A DNA stretch of 64,000 nt from Dermacentor variabilis (taxonomy: Eukaryota; Arthropoda; Arachnida; Ixodida; Ixodidae): NCBI RefSeq assembly GCF_050947875.1, contig NC_134572.1, forward strand, positions 154,959,105 to 155,023,104. The letters run 5' to 3'. Of this stretch, positions 22,192 through 34,390 are shown piece by piece. Each line of letters begins with the position of its first letter. Position 1 is the first letter of the stretch. Under the pieces are notes generated by a model. It was not told the origin of the DNA and made no database searches. It was given only the letters and a program-made list of their open reading frames with translations. Position numbers and translations under genes: made by a program.

Positions 22192-22402
22192 TTTCGCCAG
22201 AAAATATTACAAAACACAGCACGAGATCAAAGACGAACGCTGCCGAACAGAACTCATGTCCTGCACGAAACTTGAAACTGCTAGAATGGAAATAAGTACA
22301 CTCACCAAGAGCGAAGACAGCGCTCAACGGCAGTTCGAGAAGTATTCCAGAGCGTTTGGCCATAGCGGCTGCATGGATGAAATAGTGAGAACCATCATGT
22401 TG
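22192..22402 (+). CDS. Candidate internal exon of an unknown coiled-coil protein
   Basis: The open frame reads ARKYYKTQHEIKDERCRTEL and later LETARMEISTLTKSED and QRQFEKYSRAF, rich in Glu, Lys and Arg with heptad-like spacing. A splice acceptor (tacacag, ending 22191) and donor (ttg|gtaagaa at 22403) bracket 211 bp with no in-frame stop. Codons start at 22193. Unlike most frames here it does not resemble a transposable element. I do not recognise the protein, no neighbouring exon was found, and it could be a remnant. Confidence 0.3.
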
Positions 22403-23129
22403 GTAAGAAACCTGCTGTGTTTTAAATATGGGTGTACTAGGACAGGAGAATAAATACAAAAAGTAAAGTGACTCCATGAAAAGCGATATTTTGAGGACAG
22501 TTTGGGGGGCTGCGACCTCTAGAACTGGCTGAAGCGCTGGGACTAGCTACGGTCAAATATTGGATGTTTCGAACACGAATCGATTATAGCGCCTAATGTA
22601 TTCTTATTTGAAACATGACTAATATGTGTTTTAGAATATTGACTTTAAATACATTTCTTAGCAACATACTGTTAAACTATTGGAACTGTTCTTCGTCTTT
22701 GAAACATAGCATCCTAACCAATCAACACTAAAATAATGGGAAAATTTTTCATACGAATGGACAAAGCAAATGGACAACAATCATTTCGGTTTTCATTTCG
22801 TACCGAAACATCACATGCCAACCTGTAAGACTTTCTAGGAAATCATCATTTTGTGCTTTCGGAAGTCCAAACATGTAGCATTCAAATCTTTCATGCTACG
22901 ACCAGTAATGTCTTTTACTTTCTTTTTGCCTGAGCACATTTACTTTTCTTTAGGGCCCACAAGTTGTCGAGCAGCTTTTTCTTTGTCCCCACGACGTCTA
23001 TTCTTTTTTTCTTCGACAACTTTTAAATAGCGTTTTCTTTTTTACAGCTCCCTCCGATAAACCAGCCATTATTTCTTCAATGATGTCTTGGCGATATTTG
23101 GGCTGTTGAAACGAAATGAAATATCTGAA
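22403..23129. other. Unassigned interval
   Basis: AT-rich, no gene or repeat recognised. Confidence 0.5.
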
Positions 23130-23600
23130 TGGCTTAAAGTATTTCATGCGATGCAGTGGAAGAAAAAGGGGGAAGCGGGCCTGCAGTTGCGGGTTTCTGA
23201 ATAATGTGCTCAGACATCTTGCCTGACTTGGACGTGAAAGATATCGCCCTGTATTTAGAGAGTTGTTAATCACCTGATTTATACAAAGGCAGGAGTTTGT
23301 GTGTTTTAATTTAGTTGGTCCTTCACCAGATTCTAAGGATTTCTTAAACATTGCGGGAAGGTACGTAGCTGTTCATAGGGAGTATCTTAGAGGGAATGAA
23401 TTCGGAATACCGTCGGAACTGGTACACATTTCAGTATAAAGATTCAAGATTAGGTTTAAGACACTACCAGAACTTATTAAGATATCAACTAATTTATTAG
23501 TTTGTGCATCGTAACTAAACTTCGCCACTACATATTTATCAAGGGTGAAAACACACTGGAAATAAGGGTTAAAACTATTCGAAACTGCTATGAGGTCTTA
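23130..23600 (-). pseudogene. LINE RT N-terminal fragment (CR1-like)
   Basis: Minus-strand frames read DGIPNSFPLRYSL (about 23400), then FKKSLESGEGPTKLKHTN and, in the next frame, YKSGD followed by LSKYRAISFTSKSGKMSEHII near 23200. This is the conserved GPDGIPN / SGEVPTDWK / YRPISLT series at the start of RT in CR1/L2-type LINEs. Upstream residues FTLDKYVVAKF (about 23545) fit the preceding linker. Frameshifts and stops are present, and the palm with its catalytic Asp pair is absent. Confidence 0.7.
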
Positions 23601-25839
23601 AGTAATAGCGTCGTCATTCTTGAAAGAGGCACTGCACGTGGCACTAACTAAAATTGATCTCCAAAAGCTGCGAGGATTTCAGTAGTTGCGGGAGCTGCAC
23701 TGAAAAATAGAAATCTTTCGAATTATTAGTTGGAGTACAAAGTTTCTCCACCGCTTTTTACATTGGAACGCCAAGCGCAGGATTAGAATGCTTTGATTCA
23801 TGTAGTCTATTGACACGACGTAACAGGTGCAGGATATCCGGTTAATCCAAGGAAACTATTTATGCTTTTTTGTTTTTACTTTAGTGTTGCAAGAATGCAT
23901 TCAAGGTTAAAAACAATCACAGTAAAATTTAGTGAAACCATAGTGAAGGTGCCGACTAGGTGTTAGCATTATTGATTTGAAGTTCTCGTACATTTTTTCC
24001 CACATGATTGGAACACTAAGCAGCTATACGAGGATTTCGTTTGCGTCACAAAGGCGTAAACACCAATGGAAAAGATTTGCTTCTCAAATGTCAAGCGTGC
24101 GTGAACAAACACGAACCGCAAATCAATTTTGCAACGAAATATGTCCTAAAATATCAATGCACTTACGGACAGGCGGGCAGCTTCTTTGATTCTGAACACA
24201 AGAGACGCTGAGAAGCAGCTTCTATCAACAATGAGTCCGATGCGAATTGGCTTGGTAGAAGCATTCGCTTTGCGATTATGAGTATTATTACTATGAAATT
24301 AGGTGGGTTGACTATCCATTGAAAGAACAATTTAAAACAAGTCGTCTTAGCTCATACATTTAGACGCATGATATTACGTATGATTGACATACCTAGTTTT
24401 CAGCTTGCGACTTTGCGTCAGCGTTATTCTCATAGCAGAGATAACATTTGAAGGGGATAGTGCATATTGTTTGATAAAAGGCGTCGATTCATTGAATGCA
24501 TTGATAGTGATCCGCTACGCATAGTTTGATCCACGAGAAGAAAGGCTGATTCACGTACTTAAATAAAAAGTAGTTATCTTTGACTCTGTCCCCACCTTTG
24601 TAGTTTTATATTTGTGGCTGTTTATGTGACTTTCACAGTTACTTTGGCACGTGCCTATGTATAATATCATAAAGGATATTCATTCCACATGGCTGCTTTC
24701 GGATCCTGCGGAGCAACTACTAACGCCATTTGCTCTACCCATTACACCACAGACTCATGCGAAAAGAGACGGTGTAAAAGACTTTCATAAATTTTCCTCC
24801 CATAAGCAAGCACTTAGAGGCGGTTGGCGCGTTGGGCGCGGCGCAAGGCATACAATTTGGTTTTAAATATTGAGTGGCCGTAGCCTCTAGAAGATTAGAG
24901 AACGCAATGGGGCGCATTGTGAGGCTTCTATAAGCTTGCACACCTGGTGTCTTGTTAATCAACACATATAATTGCTAAATAGAGGTTTTACTTTCTCTGC
25001 AAAGCCTATCATGGTGGCTGAGGCGCACATTCACTTTTCAAACTGCAGCATGCTTCTTCGTTTGATTATGAAAAGAACAGAATGATCGTCAATGGTGTTA
25101 TAGCCGCTCTCGCAGTGTTATATTCGTAAAATAACGGATGTTTATAGGGGAGAACACACTAAACAACAAGATCTACAGAGTTTTGCACGGATACAATTTT
25201 TCTTAATTCTTGAGGATATGCTGCAACTTATACGGCATAAAAAGAAAGTCAACTATAAACTTCCTACTCTGCCTTAGTTCAGGAACCGAAGCAATACTTT
25301 TGGAAACGTATTGGCTGTCACCCAACAGCTGCTGTCTCCATGTACCCCTGGCTTCACTTCAGCTTGTCTCAATATCTCCAGTTTGATTGTCGTCATTCTT
25401 GGGCACACAGAAAGAAGGGCTCGAGCGCCTGAATTTGTGTCAGGATCCGACCACATGGGGCGCTTGAACTTGGTCGTCTATCGCCAAAAATCTGCCACGG
25501 GAACGGGTGGCGGAGTGCCCACTCCGATCATAAGCCGAAGCACGCACACGAATAAATGAAGCTATGTGTGTTCCACCTTAGGGTAGATTTCAATTTTTGT
25601 TCAGAGCGCCGGTATCCAAATCGAAAATGCTGTCCCGATAACATAACTACACCAATGACTGCTGCTTTCCACCATTAGCGGTTGTGTTCTCCCACTGTGG
25701 CGCTTGCTGTTGTGTAGTTTATATAAGGCAATATAAGTACATTGTCTTAGGGGACATGGCTTAGAAGTGGTACAAGTGCCTGACTGCAAAGCCACCTTGT
25801 GCAATAATGACGCTACAGCAGCGACATTCTACACAACTA
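23601..25839. other. Unassigned interval
   Basis: About 2.2 kb with no feature I can support; only short frames without domain signal. Confidence 0.45.
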
Positions 25840-27130
25840 TAAGGCATGCTAGCTAGTAACAAACGAGAACAACTTAGAATCTCTGTTGTGAGGCCTGTGT
25901 ACAAACACGACAAGAAAGGCGACTTAATAAATTATAAACCTGTTGCAATACTGTCGTCGATAGCACACATCGTGAAAAAGCATGTTGCGCCATTGTGTGA
26001 AAAATCTTTTCACACAATGACTCTTTCACAACTCTTTTCTTTACAAAGAAAAGAAATACGACAGCACTTCATCAAGAATATTTTGATTACGTTTACATTG
26101 CAATAAAGTGTAACCACGTTGTGTTAACTTTATTCCTAGATTTAACGAAGACCTTTGAAATGATAGACCATGCGGTACTGCTAAAAAAATTAAGCTCACT
26201 TGGGTTCCGCGGTCATTTTAACGAGTTTTTTGACAGTTATTTTACAAACAGGTTGCAGTGTGTAAAGCTTGATAATACGCACGGACATTTCAAGGATCTT
26301 ACTTTCGGTGTACCTCAAGGAAGTAAACTCGGCCCATTGCTATTTGTCGTTTATTTGTGTGATTTGGGTCTATATCTGATCAAGTAAAAAATCTTTGAAT
26401 ACGCTGATGATACAGCGCTCGCACTTGACATCACTGACTATTGTACTGATGTTAAAATGTTTCAGGCCGACATAACTGAGGTAATTGACTGGTTCTCGGC
26501 AAATTTTATATTTTTAACCTTCACAAAACAAAACTGACATGTTTTCAGAACCCCCACAAAAAAAAACGCTTTAATTGAACCACTGTACTAACACTCATCC
26601 CGTCGTTACCCATGTGATTGCGAAGCCATGCAAATAGAGCGAGCAGTTCAATATCTGGGTGTCTATTTCGACAAACATCTATCTTGGAACGAGCACGTCG
26701 TTTACCTCTCCAGGAAGGTTGGGCCATTGCGGCGATGTTGAATCACCTTTGGGGGAAATATCCGCTTCACCTTAGAAGACTAATCTACAAGGCATTAGTG
26801 GATCCTGTTTCAAACTACGGTAGTACACATTATATGAGAGCTACATTATATGGGAACGGCTCGGAATATAAGAAGCAAGCTATAAATATCATACTAAAAC
26901 GAATCGTGGACAGTATATCTTACGGTAACAAATTACGCTGGGTTGACATGAAAGAGAAATACGATGAGTTAGGCATCCTACCGGTTCGTGAGCTGTTTTA
27001 TTTTGTTACGTTGACGCAGTATTATGATGCAAATGAATATAAAACTCCTGTAGGAAAGGATATTACATTGTGGAAAAGAGAACGTCCTAATAAACCACGG
27101 GTCTATAGCAATTATACTAAGAAGATGCTA
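25840..27130 (+). pseudogene. LINE reverse transcriptase (CR1/L2-like)
   Basis: Frames read VVRPVYKHDKKGDLINYKPV (25890), FLDLTKTFEMIDHAVLLKKL (26130), FGVPQGSKLGPLLFVVYL (26305), intact catalytic EYADDTALALDI (26397-26430), RAVQYLGVYFDKHLSWNEHV (26640), and the C-terminal KYDELGILPVRELFYFV (26960). Most of the RT and its connection domain is therefore present, while the endonuclease is missing. Stops or frameshifts lie near 26105, 26388, 26540 and 26735. It was probably inserted as a 5'-truncated copy. Its 3' end is rearranged (next entry). Confidence 0.87.
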
Positions 27131-27375
27131 TAGTAAGAAGATATAGTGAGAAGATCATCAGGAATTTCATTAAACATAGCTGGTACATAATAATTGCGCA
27201 TCGTTAAATGAAATTCTTGATGATCTATGTCTTGCAAGCAAGAAGAGAAAGATGATGACTGGTTTAAGAGATTGGTACGCAAATTTATGGCCTTGTGTAT
27301 AGCTTCAATTGTTTTGTATGTATTATTTTGTGCTGTCAGATTTATCGGCAACGTCGTGTCTAACGTGAAATGCAT
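27112..27375. repeat. Rearranged 3' end of the LINE, with inverted copies
   Basis: The minus strand reads NYYVPAMFNEIPDDLLTISS, a typical LINE ORF2 C-terminus, while the plus strand just right of it reads LNEILDDLCLASKK. The two encode the same segment in opposite orientation. They form a hairpin with arms 27153-27175 and 27203-27225 (21 of 23 bases pair). Part of the 3' end has been duplicated and inverted. Confidence 0.6.
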
Positions 27376-28559
27376 GTATATGAAGTAATTTTTATGGGAA
27401 TATTCTCCACATGCTGTCTAAGCAGCCAACAAGCACAACATGCTTAGGCAGGTGAGAATTTATGTATGTGTATGCTTTATTGACAAAAAAACTGAAACTT
27501 TAAAAAAGCCTTCATATTTTGAACAAACGGAGCAAATAATAGTAGCACACACAAGCTCACCTGCCCCCCCCTCCAAATGCAAGAAAAAGAAAGGAAGAAA
27601 ACGGTCTACCCTAACGGCATGAGTTGCAAAACATTGGTGACAACAGCGGCCGACGTTGATAGGAAACCCTTGCCATAGGCTAGGACTACGGTTATAAGCG
27701 ACGGACATAAATTTTAGCTCATAAAGCGAAATCTGTATTTTATACAGCGACAAATTCAGACGACATTATTTCCCCTCATTCCCCCGTGTCTCATTAAATA
27801 CTGCGATATGTATAAAAAACACCATACGCGTTCCCGTTTAGTCTGTACGCCTTCAACAACTTTTTGTTCAGATTCATGTGCTGGCACTGCCGTTTTAATA
27901 AAACGCACATGAACATCCTCAAGCGTGTTAAATATTTTAGTGGCAAGAAAAGATAATTTTGCAAACGATATGAAAAGCATTGCTTGACTACTTGCACACA
28001 TTTTGCAAAAAATATTTACAGACAAAAATATAAAGGGAACTTCTGAAAATATAGCACGATATGCATGAAACTAGTGTCTTGCTCCCAAGTGAAAAATGAA
28101 AGGGCGTCCATATGGCACCTTTATTATTGTCATTTATTCAATATACAGATTAGCGAAACCCATCAAGACAAGACATCAAGCAGTTCACCAAAGGCGTCGA
28201 AATAGATAACGACCAAGAGGGCTATGCATAACTTGTATCTGTTTAACTCTTTGCACGGTCTTAAGCATGTTCTCAAGCTGCTTTCTTCTTCAACGTTCCT
28301 GCCCCTAGAACAGCTATAACGCAACGTTTGCACGTTTTTCCTTCAACGACAGTGGTATGCTCCTACTCAGGATTTAGTAATGCCTGAGGTATGTGCCTCA
28401 ACCCATTTTTATTCTTCTGTAAACTTTCATTTCATCATCAAGAAGCCCTGTGATTAATTGTCATAGATACCAGTAGTGCTGCAGACTCCTTAGAGGCTGA
28501 CTGGCGATCCTCAATTCTTGTTTTCTTGTCAGGCTATGGAACGTTATCTTTGTCTTTTT
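27376..28559. other. Unassigned interval
   Basis: No feature supported. Short frames at 27440-28025 have no domain signal. Confidence 0.45.
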
Positions 28560-29930
28560 GCATTTTATTCATCAGACTCACTCCTACAATTTCTCGGTTA
28601 AGGCCCTAAATCATTTTTCGTAATTCGCCCTCAGTGTAGCTGAGCAGGACAATGTGAGAAGCAGACCAAAAGTTGCTGATTTATTCGGCGCTGATCCTAA
28701 CTCGCAAGCCTTGACAGAATCTTAGCTTGAATACTTCGAAACATGTAGTGAATAGCATTGTGGAAACTATGCGTCCTTACTTGAGCCTTCTCTAGATATT
28801 TATATTCCACTTGTGGAGAAACACAGTTTCTGCAGAATCAATAGAGATTTTTACCGAAAGCGTTTAGGCAGGCATGCTCTAGTTCCCGATTACACAATGT
28901 CTTTAATACTGATGGTATTTCCAATCATTCAAACGCATTTTCATTTTCGTAATCTTTTGAAGGCATGTATAAAGGGACATATTACTCCTTTGATTTCTCA
29001 ATCAGCTGATTTATTACATGGATATGATCCATCACAGAATATTCCTTCCAGAAGACAGTTTGCTCTATTGGTTAATTGATGTCATGTGTTGCGCTTATTC
29101 TACGGAAAATGTCTTGGCTATTGTATTATACTATGCTGAAAGCAGGCTCATGGGCCTAGAGTTTTTATGTTAGTTAACCTCTCCGTTCTTTTAATTTATT
29201 TTAATGTAGGCATTCTCTCAGCTCTATGGAACACCTGAAGTCGTGAAGCATTGCGTATAAAGATCCTGAACCTTTTCAAGCATGTAGTCTATTCTATCTT
29301 TAAATAAATGCCCTATAATTCCATCTTCTGCTACCCCTTTTTCCCGTGTACGTTTTGCAAGGCTCGTCTAACTTCGTCCCTGTGTATCTTGTTCATCACT
29401 ACTCGAAAGATGTTAGCTTTGCTGCTTTAGGTACCGCACAGGTGAGTATGGAGTTGTTCTGCTGCTTTTACTAAATCATCGCAATTGCAGATAACATCAT
29501 TCTGCATATCTTTCAGTGCAAAGATCTTGACCTGTTCTATGCGACCTATTAATCTCATAGGATTCTTCTGCTGCATTTATTAAATTAGAAAAATTGCCGA
29601 CGGTATTACCCTTCTGTTTGAGCACACAGATTTTTCTCTCTTGTATGCCAAGTTTTGCTCTCGCTGATTGCTGGTTGCAGCCACATTTTAATGCTTCCTC
29701 AACATTTTCCGTGTTTTACAGTCCAATATCAATTGCTTCCTTCTCGTAGATCAGTTTGGACACTTGAACAAATTCCATCTTATAGCATTCTTTTGCCGCA
29801 TATACTGAATCATCGAAATGTTTGATATTACTCCGCTCACTGATTGCATGCAGCTACCATATTTTGCAGCTTCTTCAATGTTTCCCTGGTTGTTCTTTCA
29901 AATATCGCTTAATTTCATCTTGTGGAATAG
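28560..29930 (-). pseudogene. RTE-like LINE RT fragment
   Basis: On the minus strand the segment near 29340-29200 gives KIHRDEVRRALQNV, EDGIIGHLF and LEKVQDLYTQCFTTSGVP, matching the pre-RT GEDGI region of RTE-type LINEs. Further along come remnants of the palm. At 28640-28670 the place of FADDIVLF reads SASHIVLL, so both catalytic Asp are lost. Multiple stops occur throughout. The nucleotide similarity to a common tick RTE family is from recall. It probably belongs to the same family as the C-terminal pieces at 7118-7490 and 33453-33795. Confidence 0.75.
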
Positions 29931-30019
29931 CTGTGACATATACTGTACATACTGTATATACAGTATATACTGATATTTCAGTATATACATCAAATATCGA
30001 CTCAATTTCGAGAAACACC

Positions 30020-30021
<2 letters not shown>

Positions 30022-30108
<87 letters not shown>
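30022..30108 (+). repeat. (TA)n(GA)n microsatellite
   Basis: About 55 bases of TA (30022-30076) pass into GA (30077-30108). It is preceded at 29938-29990 by overlapping palindromes built from tactgtatatacagta. The Ile-Tyr/Glu-Arg frame across it is an artefact. Confidence 0.97.
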
Positions 30109-30113
<5 letters not shown>

Positions 30114-31739
30114 ATAATGGTAGCCTATAGATAAAGATAAGTTGTACGTTTTTGTGACAGCGTTAAGGACTCAACGGACAAAAGCACCATTTGTTATTCG
30201 ACAGCTCTCGTGATAAGTTTTTCAAGGCAATCTGTAGGCATGCAAATTTTTTCAAACATTTCGCTGAAGAGCGCGAATGCAAAAGCTATTTCGCAGTGGA
30301 AAACTGAGCAGAGGATGCCACGTGATAGAGCACCATACGTGCCCAGAATTCTTTAATTACGCTTGCAAGGTCCTTCGCAGCACCGTAGGGTTCAATTCAG
30401 TTAGATTACAATGCCTCTGCAGGTAGAGTACTTGTTTTTCATATGGTACGCCGTTTATGTAAGCTTTGTTAAGGCATATCCGTAAATTAGAGAAGAGGGA
30501 ACCTTAGGAATAATATTGGTTTAGTTGTGATCTCTAGCCTCATGCGCGTAGTCTCATGTGATGGGCCATTTTATTAGCTATCGCGCATTTGTAAACTTTG
30601 TATATAAACCTGCAGTTCAATTTAGTCGTGCGAGCGACACACGAGTCAACTATTTTGATTGTCAGAAGATATGTGACGGTTGCCAGACAATTATTTTTTG
30701 TATTACGATGTCAGACATGAATCAGCTTCAGGGGCCCTATCAAAATAAACAGCCGCATTCCTCGCTCAGGCATGGGACATGAGTAGAGTATTTCTTTTTT
30801 CTTTGGGGGAAAATAAATTAAAACTGTACAACACAAAGATTATGTTTAAAAATGTTTCGTTAAATACTGATAACTTGATACAGAGATTAGCGCTGTCTGA
30901 CTCATGCACCTCAACGTGATCTGGCAATCTGGTCTCTTATTATTAAACGCATGAGTGTTGAGAAAGTGAATTTCCTACTTTTGTGCCCCACCTTACTGCA
31001 TGTAACGTACTTAATTAAACTGCATAAATGAGCGGTGACGCATGCAAAACCTATTCTACACTAGATCAGGGCTTTGCGCTAAGATCAACACGAATTCCGA
31101 AGGCATGAAAATCTGCTTTAGTACCGTGACTATCTTTGTTGCAACCGAAGCGAGCATCTTTAGCCACCAGCAAATCTGTATTCGTATCACATAGGCATAT
31201 GTAGGTCCACAGCAACGCAAAAGCAAATAAGTAAGTGTAGCAAGTAAACGATACATTGTTTAGTGGTTCATCCCAATGGTGATTTGAATTTATTGCCTCG
31301 GCAGTGCATGCATGAGAGCATGATCCACGAGTCCGTTGGCTCACGTATGGTGGCCTTACAGACTTCAGGAAAACACGGTTACTCTCTCGGGATTCCTCTT
31401 CAAACGTGCCTATTGTCACACCAGTACTGTTTATCTTGCTCCAGTAACCTTGTTTCATTGGTTCGTTGGTGTTATGAAGTCGCTCTGCTCAGGCACGTCT
31501 TTAGGAATCGCAATTTTGGCAAGAATACTCGCCGATCTTTCCGCCAATGCTGAGGAATACTCGTGTTCTCCATGACGTGGTTGGAATGCGGCATGTGTGA
31601 TGGTATGGTTGTGCTACAGGGCGTCTTGGGCGAAGCGACGGTTGCGCTTAGCGGTGCTGTGGGTTATGCGTGGGTGGATGGTGTGCTTGACCCTCGAATC
31701 AGGTTCAGGTGACCGACGCATATGCTCTGCTCTATCATT
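30109..31739. other. Unassigned interval
   Basis: No feature supported. Frames of 96-130 codons on both strands at 31066-31575 overlap each other and match no family I know. Confidence 0.45.
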
Positions 31740-33195
31740 GCGATTTGAGTTTTTTTATTTGAAGCGCATGCATGCCAAGGAGAACAACGGCATAAAGGTA
31801 GCCTCAGAGAAATTAAATCACGCTATAAGAAGCATCGCATCACTCATCGCCAGAGATGCGCGCTGCAAAGATGGTTTCAAAGAGGATGAAACCTTAAGAC
31901 TGGTACAAGCCCTCGTCATCAGCCGCGTCAAGTACGCACTCCCGTATCAAGTCAAGCGCAAAAGCCAGACAGCGCGCATGGACACTTTTATAAGAACGGC
32001 GTACAAAACGGCCTTACAGCTACCGTCAATCACAAGCACAAAGAAATTACTAGCGCTAGGCGTATATAATACCTTTGAGGAGCTAGCAAGTGCCACGCTC
32101 ATAGTGCAGAGGGAGCGCCTCAACAAGGCTCAACAGGGAAAACACCCTCTTCAACGGCTAGGGTACCCGCTGACACCTCAGTACTACAAAAAATAAACAC
32201 AACTCTTGCATAACCACATTAGAGAGAACATTGCAGTAGACCCTATCCCCAAGAACATGAACCCCACCGACAATCAAGAGAGAAGTACAGCGCGTGCCCG
32301 CATGTTGCACAAACCCTGTTTCAGAGACACCGATACATACTACACGTGCGCTAGCCCGTATCGCTCGTCACCACGTTCCGGGCCCAAACACACGCTCGCC
32401 GTTGTCAATCAGGGGAACCTCGTTACCTCTTCCCCCATCCGCGCCACATGCAGCGCTGCAGCAGAAGCAGCAATCACTCTCGCACTTCGCGACGCCGAGA
32501 GCAAGGGAAGGTGCGCCCGCGTCCTTACGGACTTACAAGCGGCGTGTCGTTTCTACATGAATGGAACACTTCCTATACAAGCCATTCGAATCCTGGGTCG
32601 TTCACTAGAATGGACCCACGCTATCGTCTGGTGCCCCGGGCACGAAGGCCTGCGGGGCAACGAAGAGGCGGACTTCGCAGCTCGAGGTATCACTAGCCGA
32701 GATACAGACCACACCGTTCTCCAGCTCCCGACAGACCGACGAGCGACGGACGAATTATTAACAATTCAACAAATACTACAAGACCAACGTCTCGGAAGAA
32801 CACAAGACGCTCCCCCACACAAAGCTCTCAATAAACTCCAGGCAAGGGACTGGCGCTGTCTACAAACTAACACATACCCACACTTGTCTCGTCTACACGC
32901 AATATCCCCAGACAGATATAGGTCCCGTACATGTCTCTGGTGTAGCAACCACACGGCGACACTGCTCACATAACACACCAATGCACCGACCGTCCGGGTG
33001 CCGCAATTTCACCACGAGTCACAACACATACACTCACTGCGTGGTCTTGGGAGGCGAAACGCTCCAAAGTGGACCTGGGTAGCCAAGTAAGTAGCAACCC
33101 TCGACCAGACCCGGCGAGCTGCCATCGCCAGTGGAGCCCTGTCAGAGGGAACCACTCAGGAATAAACCGCGCAACGGCTCCTGCAATAATAGAGT
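31740..33195 (+). pseudogene. LINE ORF2 C-terminus with RNase H
   Basis: The first frame (to 32196) covers the region after RT: LNHAIRSIASLIARDARCK, LVISRVKYALPYQV and TSTKKLLALGVYNT. The second (32206-32973) holds RNase H: YTCASPYRS where YTDAS is expected, SAAAEAAITLAL (Glu kept), VLTDLQAACRFY (Asp kept), and IVWCPGHEGLRGNEEADFA (His and final Asp kept). The tail has CLWCSNHTA. The first catalytic Asp is Cys, and a stop at 32194 splits the frame, so it is inactive. It closes with a short (CCT)n tract near 33200. It is an I-type LINE fragment. Confidence 0.87.
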
Positions 33196-33290
33196 TCAGC
33201 CTCCTCCTCCTCCTCCTCCTCGATAAGGAGGTCAATCGTTGATTACATTCTGGTAGTTCCTAATGCTTTAGAGTTCTCTCGATACTTCCT

Positions 33291-33396
33291 GTGTATGTAT
33301 GTATGTATGTATGTATGTATGTATGTATGTATGTATGTATGTATGTATGTATGTATGTATGTATGTATGTATGTATGTATGTATGTATGTATGTAT
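33291..33396 (+). repeat. (TATG)n microsatellite
   Basis: About 26 units of GTAT with no interruption, followed by atatgcatg. Confidence 0.97.
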
Positions 33397-33452
33397 ATGC
33401 ATGTAAAATGCATGCGGTCATGCATGCATGTACTTCATACGTATGTATGCAT

Positions 33453-33795
33453 ATAGGGCCCCGCTAAGTGCGACACAATAAAAAATGTCATGCGTAACGT
33501 TAACAGACAGGATGATAGCGGTGCGGATAAGAGAGCAAACCGGAACAGCGAACGTTCTAGTCACCATTACCAGAAAAAAATGGATATGTGCAGGCCATGT
33601 GATGCGTAAGTCACATAGCACGTGGACATTTAGAAAGGAGGCGGAGTAAAGGAAGGCAGAAAATTAGGTGGGCTGATGAAATTTGCAAACTTGCAGGCGG
33701 CAGTTGGAATCAGCTAGAGCATGACAGGGGTAATTAGACATTGCTGAGAGAAGCCTCCGTCCTGAAGTGGACATGCAAAGTAGGTTGATGATGAC
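33453..33795 (+). pseudogene. RTE-like LINE 3' fragment, copy B
   Basis: Plus-strand partner of 7118-7490. Frames give KKWICAGHVMRKSHST (about 33570), then RKEAE and WADEI-like remnants, then the terminal gatgatgacgatg tail at about 33787. The GHV motif is typical of the RTE C-terminus. Stops are present. Confidence 0.7.
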
Positions 33796-33994
33796 GATGC
33801 ATGTGTGTATGTGTGACGGTTCATGGTCATTCAGCTAGAAGACAGTCAATGAGGTAGGAAAAGTGCGCGCGGCTAATAAATAAAACCCGGTGTCCGGGTT
33901 GACATCATGGCTTTTGCGTCAAATATAAATACTTGTATGTACGCATATCGGTACGTTTGTATGTTAGTGCTTTCCCACCTTCCTGTGTCAATGG

Positions 33995-34390
33995 GCATTC
34001 CGTGGACTAATGGTTAGCACATTGTGATGCAGTGCTTTGAGGATTTGACCCCAGCAATCAGACAAACTTCGGTCACAGATTATGCGCCAGTGGGGCTTTA
34101 CACCGAAACTCTTTTATGCCGACAGAGTCGCTTTATAGGCGCAACTGGGTAGGCAGCGCTGCTCGAGAAAAATCTTTGGCGTCGGTTTTGAGCACTGAGT
34201 ATGTGCCAGTCGGTCTGTGGTGGTCTTCGATGAACCCCTCTGCTCCCAAGTTGGGTCCCTGTATGTGTCATTATATGTGTGCCACTCTGTAATGACAAAA
34301 AGTATTGTTTAAAATTCTCCGATCTCAGGTGGAATCCAACTCACGTCACACGCTTCTTCAAGGTCAGCAATCTGGTAATTTAACAGCCTG
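33995..34390 (+). mobile_element. Possible degenerate tRNA-derived SINE
   Basis: The start ccgtggactaatggttagcac resembles an A box and gaggatttgacccc about 30 bases later resembles a B box. The body that follows contains gttgggtccctgtatgtgtcatt, which I recall from repeated tick sequence. There is no second copy in the window, so this is tentative. Confidence 0.3.

Noticed and set aside
29822..30112. Frame with Ile-Tyr and Glu-Arg repeats
   Set aside because: Encoded by the (TA)n(GA)n tract; no domain upstream.
33243..33425. Thr-Tyr-Ile-His repeat frame
   Set aside because: Artefact of the TATG microsatellite.
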